The notes below the pieces were generated by a model that was given only the letters and a program-made list of their open reading frames with translations, searched no databases and was not told the origin of the DNA. A DNA stretch of 64,000 nucleotides, taken from NCBI RefSeq assembly GCF_036867415.1, contig NZ_JBAJHU010000005.1, positions 124,001 through 188,000 of the forward strand. The letters run 5' to 3'. Shown piece after piece: positions 16,648-25,651 of this stretch (the stretch's first letter is position 1; each line of letters opens with the position of its first letter). The DNA is from Rossellomorea sp036867415. GTDB taxonomy: Bacteria; Bacillota; Bacilli; Bacillales; Bacillaceae_B. Position numbers and translations under genes: made by a program.

Positions 16648-18540
16648 ATGGATTTACTATCAATTAAAGAGCCTTCTTTTTTGAAAACGATGAGTAATGA
16701 GCAATTAGAAGAGCTCAGTGAGGAGATACGCCGGTTTTTAATCCAGAATTTATCAAGAACCGGGGGTCATATTGGTCCGAATTTGGGTGTCGTGGAACTG
16801 ACGGTGTCCCTTCATAAACATTTTAACAGCCCCATGGACAAGATCATCTGGGATGTAGGGCACCAATCCTATGTACATAAGATCTTAACCGGCAGGGGAT
16901 GTCAATTTGATACATTAAGGCAATACAAAGGACTGTGCGGATTTCCTAAAAGGAATGAAAGCGAGCATGATGTGTGGGAAACCGGCCATAGTTCTACATC
17001 ACTTTCAGCAGCAATGGGTATGGCGATAGCACGGGATGTAAAAAAAGAAAAGTCTTTCATCATCCCTGTCATCGGAGACGGTGCACTTACGGGCGGTATG
17101 GCTTTGGAAGCCCTGAACCATATCGGTCATGAGAAGAAAGACATGATCGTCGTCCTGAATGATAATGAAATGTCGATCGCCCCAAATGTTGGAGCACTGC
17201 ATAGTGTGCTTGGACGATTGCGCACTGCAGGGAAGTATAACTGGGTGAAAGATGAACTTGAGTACATCCTGAAGCGTATTCCTGCAGTAGGGGGAAAGCT
17301 CGCCAGTACAGCGGAAAGAGTAAAGGACAGCCTGAAATATCTGTTTGTATCCGGCATGTTCTTTGAAGAACTTGGATTTACTTACCTTGGCCCGATCGAT
17401 GGGCATGACTTTGAAGAATTGGAAGAAAATATTCAGTATGCCAAGAAGACTAAAGGGCCTGTATTGCTTCATGTCATAACAAAAAAAGGGAAAGGATTCC
17501 AACCTGCAGAGTCTGACAAAAAAGGAGACTGGCATGGTACTGGACCATATAAAATTGATACAGGCGACATCATAAAACCGGTCAACTCACCTCCTTCCTG
17601 GAGCGGTCTTGTGAGTGAGACGGTCAGAAAGATTGCCAGGGAAGACGACCGTGTCGTCGCCATTACACCGGCGATGCCCGTTGGATCCAAACTGTTGGGG
17701 TTTGCTGAAGAATTCCCTGACCGGATGTTTGATGTAGGGATCGCAGAGCAGCATGCGGCCACAGTGGCGGCAGGGCTTGCTACGCAGAATATGAAGCCGT
17801 TTCTCGCTATTTATTCCACCTTCCTGCAAAGGGCATATGATCAAGTGGTACATGATATCTGCAGACAGAATCTGAATGTCTTCATCGGGATCGATCGTGC
17901 AGGATTAGTCGGGGCTGATGGAGAGACCCATCAAGGTGTATTTGATATCGCCTTCTTAAGACATCTTCCAAACATGGTGATCATGATGCCGAAGGATGAA
18001 AACGAAGGTCAGCATTTGGTGAACACGGCTCTGAACTATAATGACGGGCCGATCGCATTAAGATATCCACGAGGGAACGGATACGGTGTTCCGATGGATT
18101 CCGAACTGAGAACCATACCGATCGGATCATGGGAGGTTTTAAAGAAAGGAAATGACGCTGTCATCCTTACATTTGGGACCACGATACCGATGGCGATGGA
18201 AGCTGCGAATGAGCTGGAGAAACAAGGTGTATCCGTGCGGGTGGTAAATGCAAGGTTCATCAAGCCGTTGGATGAAAAAATGATGAAATCCATCTTTGAA
18301 GAAGGAATTCCTGTGCTTACGGTAGAAGAAGCAGTCCTTCAGGGAGGCTTTGGTAGCTCAGTACTTGAATTTTCACAAGAAAACGGCTTCCGAGACGCGG
18401 TTATCGAACGGATAGGAATTCCTGATTATTTCATTGAACATGGCAGTGTGAAAGAATTATTAAATGAGATCGGGATGACGAAAGAAAATATTATCGATCG
18501 CATCCTCACCATAACTCCAAAAAAACAAAAAAGGGCTTAA
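16648..18540 (+). CDS. dxs: 1-deoxy-D-xylulose-5-phosphate synthase
   Basis: Dxs condenses pyruvate and glyceraldehyde-3-phosphate with thiamine diphosphate, the first step of the MEP isoprenoid pathway. 630 residues from ATG 16648; the extension to GTG 16639 falls on the weak ribosome site. The ThDP motif begins GDGALTGGMALEALNH (about residue 151) and ends at the NDNEMS Asn; the catalytic His is in GHQSYVHK; the glutamate that activates ThDP is in DVGIAEQHAA. N-terminal, Pyr and C-terminal transketolase domains are all complete. It closes the ispA-OLE-oapA-dxs cluster. Confidence 0.97.
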   Translation: MDLLSIKEPSFLKTMSNEQLEELSEEIRRFLIQNLSRTGGHIGPNLGVVELTVSLHKHFNSPMDKIIWDVGHQSYVHKILTGRGCQFDTLRQYKGLCGFPKRNESEHDVWETGHSSTSLSAAMGMAIARDVKKEKSFIIPVIGDGALTGGMALEALNHIGHEKKDMIVVLNDNEMSIAPNVGALHSVLGRLRTAGKYNWVKDELEYILKRIPAVGGKLASTAERVKDSLKYLFVSGMFFEELGFTYLGPIDGHDFEELEENIQYAKKTKGPVLLHVITKKGKGFQPAESDKKGDWHGTGPYKIDTGDIIKPVNSPPSWSGLVSETVRKIAREDDRVVAITPAMPVGSKLLGFAEEFPDRMFDVGIAEQHAATVAAGLATQNMKPFLAIYSTFLQRAYDQVVHDICRQNLNVFIGIDRAGLVGADGETHQGVFDIAFLRHLPNMVIMMPKDENEGQHLVNTALNYNDGPIALRYPRGNGYGVPMDSELRTIPIGSWEVLKKGNDAVILTFGTTIPMAMEAANELEKQGVSVRVVNARFIKPLDEKMMKSIFEEGIPVLTVEEAVLQGGFGSSVLEFSQENGFRDAVIERIGIPDYFIEHGSVKELLNEIGMTKENIIDRILTITPKKQKRA

Positions 18541-18547
18541 TGACTTT

Positions 18548-19381
18548 ATGAAAGCAAAAAAACAACGTTTAGATGTAATCTTGGTTGAAAGAGGATTGAT
18601 TGAAACAAGGGAAAAAGCTAAAAGAGCGGTCATGGCAGGTCTTGTCTATTCAAATGAAGAGAGATTGGACAAACCCGGCGAGAAAGTAAGTGAAGATATC
18701 CAGCTTACCATCAAAGGGAAAATGATGCCGTATGTGAGCCGCGGCGGTTTGAAGCTGGAGAAGGCATTGAAAGTGTTTGATATCGAAGTGAAAGATAAGG
18801 TCATGATCGATATCGGCTCCTCGACGGGAGGCTTTACGGACTGCGCCCTTCAAAATGGAGCGAAATCATCATATGCAATCGATGTCGGGTACAATCAGTT
18901 AGCATGGAAGTTAAGGCAGGATGAGCGGGTTGAAGTGATGGAAAGGACCAATTTCCGTTATGTAACTCCTGCTGATTTACCTGGTGAGATGCCGGCTTTT
19001 GCCTCGATTGATGTTTCGTTCATTTCACTTTCATTAATTCTTCCGGTACTGAGAACGCTTTTAGTGCCAGGTGGAGATTGTATTGCACTGATTAAGCCGC
19101 AGTTCGAGGCGGGGAAAGATCAAGTCGGTAAGAAGGGAATCGTACGCAACCCTAAAGTTCATCTTGCTGTGATTGAAAAAATCATGACCTTGGCTGTAAA
19201 TGAAGGTTATGAACTTCGTGGATTGTCTTATTCACCGATCACCGGAGGAGACGGAAACATCGAATTTTTGATTCACCTGCGCTGGACAGGGCAAAAGAGT
19301 GAAGGGACTTCCCTTCTCACTGTCACTCCTCAGGAAATCATCGATGAAGCGTACAGTCAATTTAAAGCAAATAATCCATAA
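18548..19381 (+). CDS. tlyA: TlyA-family rRNA 2'-O-methyltransferase / S4-domain protein (YqxC)
   Basis: 277 residues, 7 nt after dxs, with a weak ribosome site (AAGGGC). The N-terminal S4 RNA-binding domain (about 6-66: RLDVILVERGLIETREKAKRAV) precedes an FtsJ-like Rossmann methyltransferase domain, with the SAM motif IDIGSSTGGFTDCAL near residue 83, an acidic SIDVSFISLS segment and LIKPQFEAGK. In mycobacteria TlyA methylates 16S and 23S rRNA; in Bacillus this homologue is YqxC, with no firmly assigned target. Often co-transcribed with argR and recN. Confidence 0.9.
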   Translation: MKAKKQRLDVILVERGLIETREKAKRAVMAGLVYSNEERLDKPGEKVSEDIQLTIKGKMMPYVSRGGLKLEKALKVFDIEVKDKVMIDIGSSTGGFTDCALQNGAKSSYAIDVGYNQLAWKLRQDERVEVMERTNFRYVTPADLPGEMPAFASIDVSFISLSLILPVLRTLLVPGGDCIALIKPQFEAGKDQVGKKGIVRNPKVHLAVIEKIMTLAVNEGYELRGLSYSPITGGDGNIEFLIHLRWTGQKSEGTSLLTVTPQEIIDEAYSQFKANNP

Positions 19382-19387
19382 TGGTTC

Positions 19388-19420
19388 AGGCTGCTCTCAT
19401 AAAGGGGCAGTCTATTTTTA
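19388..19420 (+). terminator. Terminator after tlyA
   Basis: AGGCTGCTC (19388-19396) pairs with GGGCAGTCT (19405-19413), including G-U pairs, followed by a T-rich tract. Confidence 0.68.
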
Positions 19421-19429
19421 TGACCAAAT

Positions 19430-19516
19430 GGTAAATGGTCCAAGAAGGCAAAAAAACGCCTTCCCGGCCCATTTATCTTATGCTTGTCGGGGCTGAGCAA
19501 GCCGCCTCCGCTTTTG
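19430..19516 (-). repeat. Truncated copy of the ~125-bp palindromic repeat
   Basis: Read on the minus strand it starts AAAAGCGGAGGCGG and continues through CAAGCATAAGA, a CCGGGAAGGC/GCCTTCTTGG hairpin and a TTGGACCATTTA segment. It then loses the 3' arm (GGAGCTGGACA) seen in full copies. It lies between the tlyA terminator and the argR promoter. Confidence 0.72.
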
Positions 19517-19518
19517 AG

Positions 19519-19547
19519 TTGTACTTCTTCATCAAATAAGCTACTAT
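19519..19547 (+). promoter_or_regulatory. Candidate sigma-A promoter of argR/ahrC
   Basis: TTGTAC (19519-19524), 17-nt spacing, TACTAT (19542-19547). It directly adjoins the truncated repeat. Confidence 0.55.
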
Positions 19548-19604
19548 AAGCGTAGAGGTATAAATATACAGGTTTAATTCCGGGTAAGAGGTGTAAGTTC
19601 TATG

Positions 19605-20054
19605 ATGAACAAAGGACAGAGACATATTAAGATAAGAGAAATCATTACGAATAGAGATGTCGAGACTCAGGATGAGCTGGTCGAAAGCCTTAAGAATGCA
19701 GGCTTCAACGTGACGCAGGCTACTGTTTCCAGGGATATTAAGGAATTGCATTTGGTCAAAGTCCCATTGATGGACGGCAGATATAAATACAGCCTTCCTG
19801 CAGACCAGCGTTTCAATCCTCTTCAGAAGCTTAAAAGAACGCTGACGGATGCGTTCGTTAAGATCGATACTGCAGGCCATATGCTTGTCATGAAAACACT
19901 TCCTGGTAATGCGAATGCAATTGGAGCCCTGATCGACAACCTGGATTGGGAAGAAATCCTGGGTACGATTTGTGGAGATGATACATGTCTGATTATCTGC
20001 CGGACGGAAGATGAAACGAAAGTCATCACGGAACGTTTTCTCGATATGTTATAG
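19605..20054 (+). CDS. argR: Arginine repressor ArgR/AhrC
   Basis: 149 residues from ATG 19605 (MNKGQRHIKIREII), the start used by B. subtilis AhrC; ATG 19602 one codon earlier is nearer the AAGAGGTG site. The N-terminal winged helix (QDELVESLKNAGFNVTQATVSRDIKELHLVK) binds ARG boxes. The C-terminal domain has the oligomerisation and arginine-binding GNANAIGALIDNLDWEEILGTICGDDT segment. It represses arginine biosynthesis and activates catabolism as a hexamer. Same gene order (yqxC-ahrC-recN) as B. subtilis. Confidence 0.97.
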   Translation: MNKGQRHIKIREIITNRDVETQDELVESLKNAGFNVTQATVSRDIKELHLVKVPLMDGRYKYSLPADQRFNPLQKLKRTLTDAFVKIDTAGHMLVMKTLPGNANAIGALIDNLDWEEILGTICGDDTCLIICRTEDETKVITERFLDML

Positions 20055-20083
20055 AATTTATGAAAACCACATTACAATTGCCC

Positions 20084-20107
20084 GGGTGAAAGATATTTCA
20101 CCCTTTT
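20084..20107 (+). terminator. Terminator between argR and recN
   Basis: Perfect GGGTGAA (20084-20090) and TTCACCC (20097-20103), with a 6-nt loop, then TTTT. Confidence 0.75.
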
Positions 20108-20220
20108 CAACTTGACTCCGGTTTAGTAATGCCGAAATAAAGGTTTGGTATTATACTATCCCCAAAGGGCAACATGTATTAAATTTCTATAAGTCCCTTA
20201 TCAACTGAGGTGAATGATTT

Positions 20221-21930
20221 TTGTTACAAGAATTATCTATTAAAAATTTTGCCATCATCGATGCTCTTGCTCTTTCGTTTGAAGAAGGATTAACTGTTCT
20301 GTCTGGTGAAACCGGAGCAGGAAAATCCATCATCATTGACGCGATCCATCTCCTCGTTGGAGGACGGGGATCAGCGGAATATGTCCGTCATGGAGAGAAA
20401 AAAGCTGAGATAGAGGGTTTATTCATTCTTGATGATGATGCACATCCGTGCCACGAAAAGGCATCAAGTTTCGGAATTGAGATCGAAGAAGGAATGATCG
20501 TACTCAGAAGAGAGATCTCGAATAATGGAAAAAGTGTGTGCAGAGTGAACGGTAAGTTGGTCACTATCGCCATTATGAGGGAAATCGGCGGTGCTCTGAT
20601 TGATATACATGGGCAGCACGAGCATCAGGAATTGATGAATGAGCATTTGCATCTGTCCCTTCTTGATCAATTCGGAGGCAAGGAAATTGATGCTAATTTA
20701 GTCTCCTATCGGGAAATATATAAAGAGTACAGTACTCTATACAAGCAATTGACAAGATTAAATGAAAATGACAAAGAGATGGCGCATCGATTAGATCTCA
20801 TTACGTTTCAGCTCAAAGAAATCCAAGAAGCTGATTTAAAGCTGAATGAGGACGAAGAGCTGCTTGAAGAAAAACGGAAGCTGATGAATTTCGAAAGATT
20901 ATACGAATCACTTCAAACTTCCTATAACAGCATCCAGGGGGAAGGAAAAGGACTCGATTGGACGGGTTTGGCTATGAGTCATCTCGAAACGGCTGCGGAT
21001 CTTGACAATCAGTTTCATAATACGTTTGAGGCAGTATCGAATGCATTTTATGTTTTAGAAGATGCTGTGCATCAGATCCGGGGAGACCTGGATCAATTGG
21101 AATTTGAGCCGGATCGCCTGGACCTGATTGAAACAAGGCTGAATGAAATCAACGGTCTGAAAAGAAAATACGGCTCTTCTGTGGAAGAAATCCTTGCTTA
21201 CAGTTCCACGATTGAAGAAGAAATCGAAACGATCTTGAATAAAGACTCTCATGTGGAAGAGCTGCAGAATAAGCTGCAATCTCTTGAGAAAGACTTAATC
21301 GTAGAAGCGCAAAACCTGACTAGGTCCAGAAAGAAATGGGCAAAGAAACTGACTGTAAGCATCCATGAGCAGCTGAAGCAGCTTTATATGGATAAAACCA
21401 AGTTCGAGGTTCGGTTTAACGGCAGGGATGAAGAGAAGTCTTTCTCTTTTTCACAGTTTAAAAAAGATGGCTGGGATCAGGTTGAATTTTACATTTCCAC
21501 CAATCCCGGCGAACCGTTGAAACCACTGTCAAGAGTTGCTTCCGGAGGGGAACTTTCCAGGATCATGCTTGCCCTGAAAACGATCTTTTCCAAGCATCAA
21601 GGAATCACATCGATTATTTTTGATGAAGTCGATACAGGTGTAAGCGGAAGAGTGGCTCAGGCCATTGCTGAAAAGATTTATCAGGTTGCCGCCCACTCGC
21701 AGGTTATGTGCATCTCCCACTTGCCGCAGGTGGCGGCAATGGCTGACAGTCATTTGTTTATATCGAAAAAGCTTCTCAAAGGCAGGACAAGTACATCAGT
21801 CAAACGACTGGAGGAGCAGGAGAAAGTAAATGAAATTTCCCGGATGATTTCGGGTGTGGAGATTACAGATTTGACACAGGAGCATGCAAAAGAGTTGCTG
21901 CAACTGGCAAATTCAATAAAAGAAACATGA
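20221..21930 (+). CDS. recN: DNA repair protein RecN
   Basis: RecN is an SMC-like ATPase recruited early to double-strand breaks. 569 residues from TTG 20221, 7 nt after GAGGTGA. Walker A is SGETGAGKSIIIDA near residue 29. Two coiled-coil arms (about 155-220 and 300-385) flank a central hinge. The C-terminal half has the ABC signature SRVASGGELSRIMLALK and Walker B in TSIIFDEVDTGVSG. Length is typical. Confidence 0.97.
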   Translation: MLQELSIKNFAIIDALALSFEEGLTVLSGETGAGKSIIIDAIHLLVGGRGSAEYVRHGEKKAEIEGLFILDDDAHPCHEKASSFGIEIEEGMIVLRREISNNGKSVCRVNGKLVTIAIMREIGGALIDIHGQHEHQELMNEHLHLSLLDQFGGKEIDANLVSYREIYKEYSTLYKQLTRLNENDKEMAHRLDLITFQLKEIQEADLKLNEDEELLEEKRKLMNFERLYESLQTSYNSIQGEGKGLDWTGLAMSHLETAADLDNQFHNTFEAVSNAFYVLEDAVHQIRGDLDQLEFEPDRLDLIETRLNEINGLKRKYGSSVEEILAYSSTIEEEIETILNKDSHVEELQNKLQSLEKDLIVEAQNLTRSRKKWAKKLTVSIHEQLKQLYMDKTKFEVRFNGRDEEKSFSFSQFKKDGWDQVEFYISTNPGEPLKPLSRVASGGELSRIMLALKTIFSKHQGITSIIFDEVDTGVSGRVAQAIAEKIYQVAAHSQVMCISHLPQVAAMADSHLFISKKLLKGRTSTSVKRLEEQEKVNEISRMISGVEITDLTQEHAKELLQLANSIKET

Positions 21931-21960
21931 AAAGCTATCCATACCGGGTAGCTTTTTTTC
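21930..21960 (+). terminator. Terminator of recN
   Basis: AAAAGCTATCC pairs with GGGTAGCTTTT (one G-U pair), followed by seven T residues. Confidence 0.85.
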
Positions 21961-21970
21961 TTTATTACCA

Positions 21971-22001
21971 GTTATAAATGTCGCTTTAAAAGGCAAAATT
22001 A
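21971..22001 (+). promoter_or_regulatory. Candidate forespore (sigma-F/G) promoter of spoIVB
   Basis: GGCAAAATTA (21992-22001) fits the sigma-F -10 pattern GGNNANAHTR fully. GTTATA at 21971-21976 is a partial -35 match, with 15-nt spacing. spoIVB is transcribed in the forespore in B. subtilis. Confidence 0.52.
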
Positions 22002-22053
22002 AAACTGTAGCCAAGTAAGTGAATGTGCAATTGAAGCGAGGAGAGTGAAAATA

Positions 22054-23343
22054 GTGAGGTTAGACTGGTTAAGGAAGTGTATAGGTGGAATTCTCCTTGT
22101 TTCGCTTTGTTTTTTTGGGTTTTATGAACCTGTTCAACAATTAGTCAATATCCCGAATTCATTAAGAGTGATGGAAGGGGATCAAGTTGCTCTCCCCAAG
22201 GCTTCATCCGTTGCTGCCATGAGTTCGTTTACGAATAAGAATGTAGGAATAAGTGAAGAGAAGGGACTGCTCTCCATCCAGGGGAAATCAGTCGGTAAAG
22301 ACGAGGTCGTACTTGAATTGGCCGGACTTCCCATCAAGAAAGTAAATGTGGAAGTACTAAAAGATTTTAAAGTCATACCGGGTGGTCAGTCAATTGGAGT
22401 AAAATTAAACACTGTCGGGGTGCTGGTGGTCGGCCACCACCTGGTCGAAACATCAGATGGAAAAGTTTCACCGGGTGAAAAGGCCGGTATCCAGGTCGGT
22501 GATATGATCACTGAAATAAATGGTGAAAAAATTGAACAACTTGCAGATGTCGCTCCATTTGTCCAGAAGGCAGGCGAAGAAGGAAAAAGCATGGATGTTG
22601 TGATCAAACGTGAAGATGAAATAGTGAAATCATCTTTGCTCCCTTTAAGGGAAAAAGGGGAAGAGTCATACAAACTCGGGTTATATATCCGTGATTCTGC
22701 AGCCGGAATCGGGACGATGACATTTTTTGACCCGCAGTCCAAGAAATACGGGGCATTGGGACATGTCATTTCAGATATGGACACAAAAAAGCCGATTGTC
22801 GTGGAGGATGGGGAAATCGTTCATTCCGAGGTCACTTCCATCGAGAAGGGCAGCGGTGGTAAACCCGGCGAGAAACTTGCCCGTTTTTCTGCAGAAAGAA
22901 ATATAATCGGAAACATCACAAGGAACAGTCCTTTCGGTATCTTCGGGGAACTCAATCAATCGGTAGAAAACAATATATTGGATAAACCGATGCAAATTGC
23001 GCTTTCTCACCAGGTGAAAGAAGGTCCGGCACAAATTCTTACTGTAGTGGACGGGAGTAAAGTGGAGAAATATGATGTTGAAATTGTCAGTACGATTCCA
23101 CAGAAATTTCCTGCCACTAAAGGGATGGTCATCAAAGTGACTGATCCTGAATTATTAGAAAAAACCGGGGGCATCGTACAGGGGATGAGCGGCAGTCCGA
23201 TCATCCAAAATGGAAAGCTGATCGGTGCCGTCACCCATGTATTTGTAAACGATCCGACCAGCGGATATGGTGTCCATATCGAATGGATGCTGAGCGAGGC
23301 TGGGATCGATATATATAAACAAAATCATAATAGAGCCAGCTGA
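22054..23343 (+). CDS. spoIVB: SpoIVB signalling serine peptidase
   Basis: SpoIVB is secreted from the forespore and cleaves SpoIVFA, so activating pro-sigma-K processing in the mother cell. 429 residues from GTG 22054 (10 nt after GAGGAG); GTG 22045 is 1 nt from the site. An N-terminal membrane/signal helix (about 8-24) is followed by a PDZ domain (about 100-185: GVLVVGHHLVETSDGKVSPGEKAGIQVGD) and an S55 peptidase domain with the catalytic His in LGHVISDMD and the Ser in QGMSGSPI. It sits directly upstream of spo0A, as in all Bacillus. Confidence 0.96.
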   Translation: MRLDWLRKCIGGILLVSLCFFGFYEPVQQLVNIPNSLRVMEGDQVALPKASSVAAMSSFTNKNVGISEEKGLLSIQGKSVGKDEVVLELAGLPIKKVNVEVLKDFKVIPGGQSIGVKLNTVGVLVVGHHLVETSDGKVSPGEKAGIQVGDMITEINGEKIEQLADVAPFVQKAGEEGKSMDVVIKREDEIVKSSLLPLREKGEESYKLGLYIRDSAAGIGTMTFFDPQSKKYGALGHVISDMDTKKPIVVEDGEIVHSEVTSIEKGSGGKPGEKLARFSAERNIIGNITRNSPFGIFGELNQSVENNILDKPMQIALSHQVKEGPAQILTVVDGSKVEKYDVEIVSTIPQKFPATKGMVIKVTDPELLEKTGGIVQGMSGSPIIQNGKLIGAVTHVFVNDPTSGYGVHIEWMLSEAGIDIYKQNHNRAS

Positions 23344-23350
23344 CTTAATA

Positions 23351-23399
23351 AACCCTTATACAGTGCCGGACAAGCGGTGCTGATAGGGTTCTTTTTTTT
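23351..23399 (+). terminator. Terminator after spoIVB
   Basis: AACCCT (23351-23356) pairs with AGGGTT (23385-23390). The imperfect inner stem continues with CAGTGCCG and CGGTGCTG, and a run of T residues follows. Confidence 0.78.
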
Positions 23400-23511
23400 A
23401 CCAGATCCTTAAGCACCGGCAGCGGTAAAGTGAAACCCCGCAGCGAAACGGTGGTTTTTTAAGGTGTATTTGTAAGAACACCTTAATATTGTTAGAATTA
23501 AATAAAGATTA

Positions 23512-23653
23512 TTCGACAAAGGTGTGTATGAATAGCGAAAGAGGTCGAAAAATAGAGGAAAACTAAGTAAATTAGAGGAAAATATATATTTATTGGTATT
23601 TTTTAAAAAATAAAAGGATTTTTGGTTGCATTGTCGAAAAAGTAATTTAGAAT
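23512..23653 (+). promoter_or_regulatory. spo0A control region: 0A boxes and sigma-A-type promoter
   Basis: A perfect 0A box lies on the minus strand at 23512-23520 (TTTGTCGAA) and another on the plus strand at 23631-23639 (TTGTCGAAA); a weaker one is at 23541-23550 (GAGGTCGAAA). TTGCAT (23626-23631) and TAGAAT (23648-23653), spaced 16 nt, form a sigma-A-type promoter, so the 23631 box lies between its -35 and -10. Three AGGA-type elements resembling sigma-H -35 sites (AGAGGAAAA twice, near 23553 and 23573, and AAAGGATTT at 23613) lie between the boxes, but no good sigma-H -10 was found. Confidence 0.62.
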
Positions 23654-23699
23654 AAAATTATAGATATGAATTAAAACGGATTCGAGGAGGAAACCTGTA

Positions 23700-24479
23700 G
23701 TGAAATCAATTAAAGTATGTGTTGTGGATGATAATCGGGAATTAACTTCTTTATTGGAAGACTATATCGCTTCACAGGATGATATGGAAGTAGCAGGAAT
23801 AGCCCATAATGGCCAAGAGTGCCTGGACTTATTGGAAGAAGTGGATCCGGATGTATTGGTGCTGGATATCATCATGCCTCATCTGGACGGTCTTGCTGTC
23901 CTGGAACGTCTTCGTGAAAAGAAGAAGATTCCCAATGTTATCATGCTTACGGCATTCGGTCAGGAAGATGTAACGAAAAAGGCAGTCGATCTTGGTGCGT
24001 CCTATTTTATCCTAAAGCCATTTGATATGGAAAATCTCGTTAGTCATATTAGACAGGTCAGCGGAAAGTCAAATCCGATCATCAAAAAACATTCCTCATC
24101 CAGATTAACTACAGAGTCAAAACCTAGAAACTTAGATGCGAGTATTACAAGCATCATTCATGAAATCGGCGTCCCGGCACATATTAAAGGTTACCTTTAC
24201 CTGAGAGAAGCCATTTCGATGGTATATAATGATATTGAGCTGCTTGGTTCAATCACCAAGGTTCTTTACCCCGATATTGCGAAGAAATATAATACGACCG
24301 CCTCACGGGTTGAGCGGGCCATCCGACATGCCATTGAAGTGGCATGGAGCCGCGGCAATATCGATTCAATTTCTTCGTTGTTTGGTTATACCGTCAGCAT
24401 GTCAAAAGCAAAGCCGACGAACAGTGAATTCATTGCAATGGTTGCTGATAAGCTGAGGCTGGAGCACAAAGCTTCTTGA
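23700..24479 (+). CDS. spo0A: Sporulation master regulator Spo0A
   Basis: Response regulator at the end of the sporulation phosphorelay. 259 residues from GTG 23700 after GAGGAGG. The receiver domain (about 1-120) has the acidic pocket DD (10-11), the phospho-acceptor Asp56 in LVLDIIMPHLDG, and the conserved Thr and Lys in MLTAFG and ILKPFD. A linker precedes the C-terminal DNA-binding domain with its recognition helix in SRVERAIRHAIEVAWSRG, which reads TGTCGAA boxes. The conserved C-terminal SEFIAMVADKLRLEHKAS is intact. This confirms an endospore former. Confidence 0.98.
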   Translation: MKSIKVCVVDDNRELTSLLEDYIASQDDMEVAGIAHNGQECLDLLEEVDPDVLVLDIIMPHLDGLAVLERLREKKKIPNVIMLTAFGQEDVTKKAVDLGASYFILKPFDMENLVSHIRQVSGKSNPIIKKHSSSRLTTESKPRNLDASITSIIHEIGVPAHIKGYLYLREAISMVYNDIELLGSITKVLYPDIAKKYNTTASRVERAIRHAIEVAWSRGNIDSISSLFGYTVSMSKAKPTNSEFIAMVADKLRLEHKAS

Positions 24480-24523
24480 AAGGATAAGTAATTATTCATT
24501 TCTTTTTTTCTGAATAGAGAGTG

Positions 24524-24557
24524 AACCCGATAAATCGATGATTTATTGGGTTTTTTA
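24524..24557 (+). terminator. Terminator of spo0A
   Basis: AACCCGATAAAT (24524-24535) pairs with ATTTATTGGGTT (24541-24552), with a 5-nt loop and a T-run. Confidence 0.9.
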
Positions 24558-24648
24558 TTTCTTTACTCAGATAATTAAACATATAATAAGTGAAGTAAGA
24601 GGAATGCGATCTGACAAAGGCACAAATAATCACACGGGAAGTGACGTA

Positions 24649-25380
24649 ATGACTTTGATATTGGCTCATAGGGGATCAGCGGGTACTCATCCCGAGAACA
24701 CGATGGATGCTTTCCTGGAAGCAGAAAGAGTGGGAGCGGATGGCATAGAGCTTGATGTTCAGATGACCAGGGATGGGGAAATTGTAGTGATCCACGATGA
24801 AACCGTCGACAGGACGACGAATGGAAATGGATATATCAAGGATTATCATTTCAAGGATCTCCGTAAATTACATGCAAATTATACCTTTAAAAAAAAGCTG
24901 TTCAACAAACAGAAAGTCCCCACACTAAGTGAAGTCTTTGACTGGATGAAGGGCAACAGTCTTGTCTGTAATATCGAGTTGAAAAACAGCATCATGGATT
25001 ATGAAGGCATGGAAGAGAAGGTCGTACGGTTAATCAATAAATACGGCTATTCCGACCGCATTATTATTTCTTCTTTCAACCACTACTCGATCGTTGCGTG
25101 CAGCCGTCTTGATTCTTCAATCGAAATAGCACCTCTATATTCTACAGGTCTATATATGCCGTGGATCTATGCACGGTCCCTCGGGGCCAATGCCATTCAC
25201 CCCAACCAGAAAGTCGCACCGGATGAAATCATTTCGGAATCGATAAAAAACGGGATAGCGGTCAGACCGTATACAGTGAATAAAGCACATCAGATGAAAC
25301 GTTTGTTTAAAATAGGCTGTTCTGCCATCGTCACGGATTTTCCTGAAAAGGCAATCAAGATGAAGGAAGGACTGCAATGA
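24649..25380 (+). CDS. yqiK: Glycerophosphodiester phosphodiesterase family protein (YqiK)
   Basis: 243 residues from ATG 24649 (MTLILAHRGSAGTHPENT). The open frame reaches back to 24538, but that ATG lies inside the spo0A terminator and is rejected. TIM-barrel GDPD fold with all signature residues: HRG...PENT at the N-terminus, DGIELDVQMTRDGEIVVIHDETVDRTT (metal-binding Glu and Asp, catalytic His), and CNIELK in the middle. It should hydrolyse glycerophosphodiesters to glycerol-3-phosphate and an alcohol. No signal peptide is visible, so probably cytosolic. Same position as B. subtilis yqiK. Confidence 0.9.
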   Translation: MTLILAHRGSAGTHPENTMDAFLEAERVGADGIELDVQMTRDGEIVVIHDETVDRTTNGNGYIKDYHFKDLRKLHANYTFKKKLFNKQKVPTLSEVFDWMKGNSLVCNIELKNSIMDYEGMEEKVVRLINKYGYSDRIIISSFNHYSIVACSRLDSSIEIAPLYSTGLYMPWIYARSLGANAIHPNQKVAPDEIISESIKNGIAVRPYTVNKAHQMKRLFKIGCSAIVTDFPEKAIKMKEGLQ

Positions 25381-25383
25381 GAA

Positions 25384-25423
25384 AAAGCCAGCGTGTGTTA
25401 ACTGACACACGCTAGCTTTTTTT
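25384..25423. terminator. Bidirectional terminator between yqiK and yqzF
   Basis: A long stem pairs GCCAGCGTGTGT with ACACACGCTAGC (one mismatch), flanked by A-run and T-run, so it can serve the two convergent genes. Confidence 0.88.
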
Positions 25424-25651
25424 ATTAAAACGATCTTGAACTTTGTTTCGTTTTCGATCCCGATGCAGTACAAATCCTGCAATGAAGGCGAGTCCGGCTA
25501 AAAAGAATACCAAACCTATGATAAACTGCAACCCCAAAAAAGGAATGGGAGGCTGTAGAATCCCAAATAGCATATCTCTCATTAATTTAATTCCAAGCGC
25601 TGCAAGTGCACCAGGGATCAGCATGATAATCAATGCAATAATACGTACCAT
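25412..25651 (-). CDS. yqzF: DUF2627-family membrane protein (YqzF)
   Basis: 79 residues from the ATG at 25651 (MVRIIALIIMLIPG), about 11 nt after AAGGAG; an ATG three codons earlier (25660) is only 2 nt from it. Two transmembrane helices (about 3-22 and 38-60) are followed by a basic tail (HRDRKRNKVQDRFNKK). Family, size and position between yqiK and bkdR match the uncharacterised B. subtilis YqzF. Confidence 0.85.
   Translation of the reverse strand: MVRIIALIIMLIPGALAALGIKLMRDMLFGILQPPIPFLGLQFIIGLVFFLAGLAFIAGFVLHRDRKRNKVQDRFNKKS

Noticed and set aside
24538..24648. N-terminal extension of the GDPD gene
   Set aside because: The upstream ATG is inside the spo0A terminator and the extra residues are not part of the fold.
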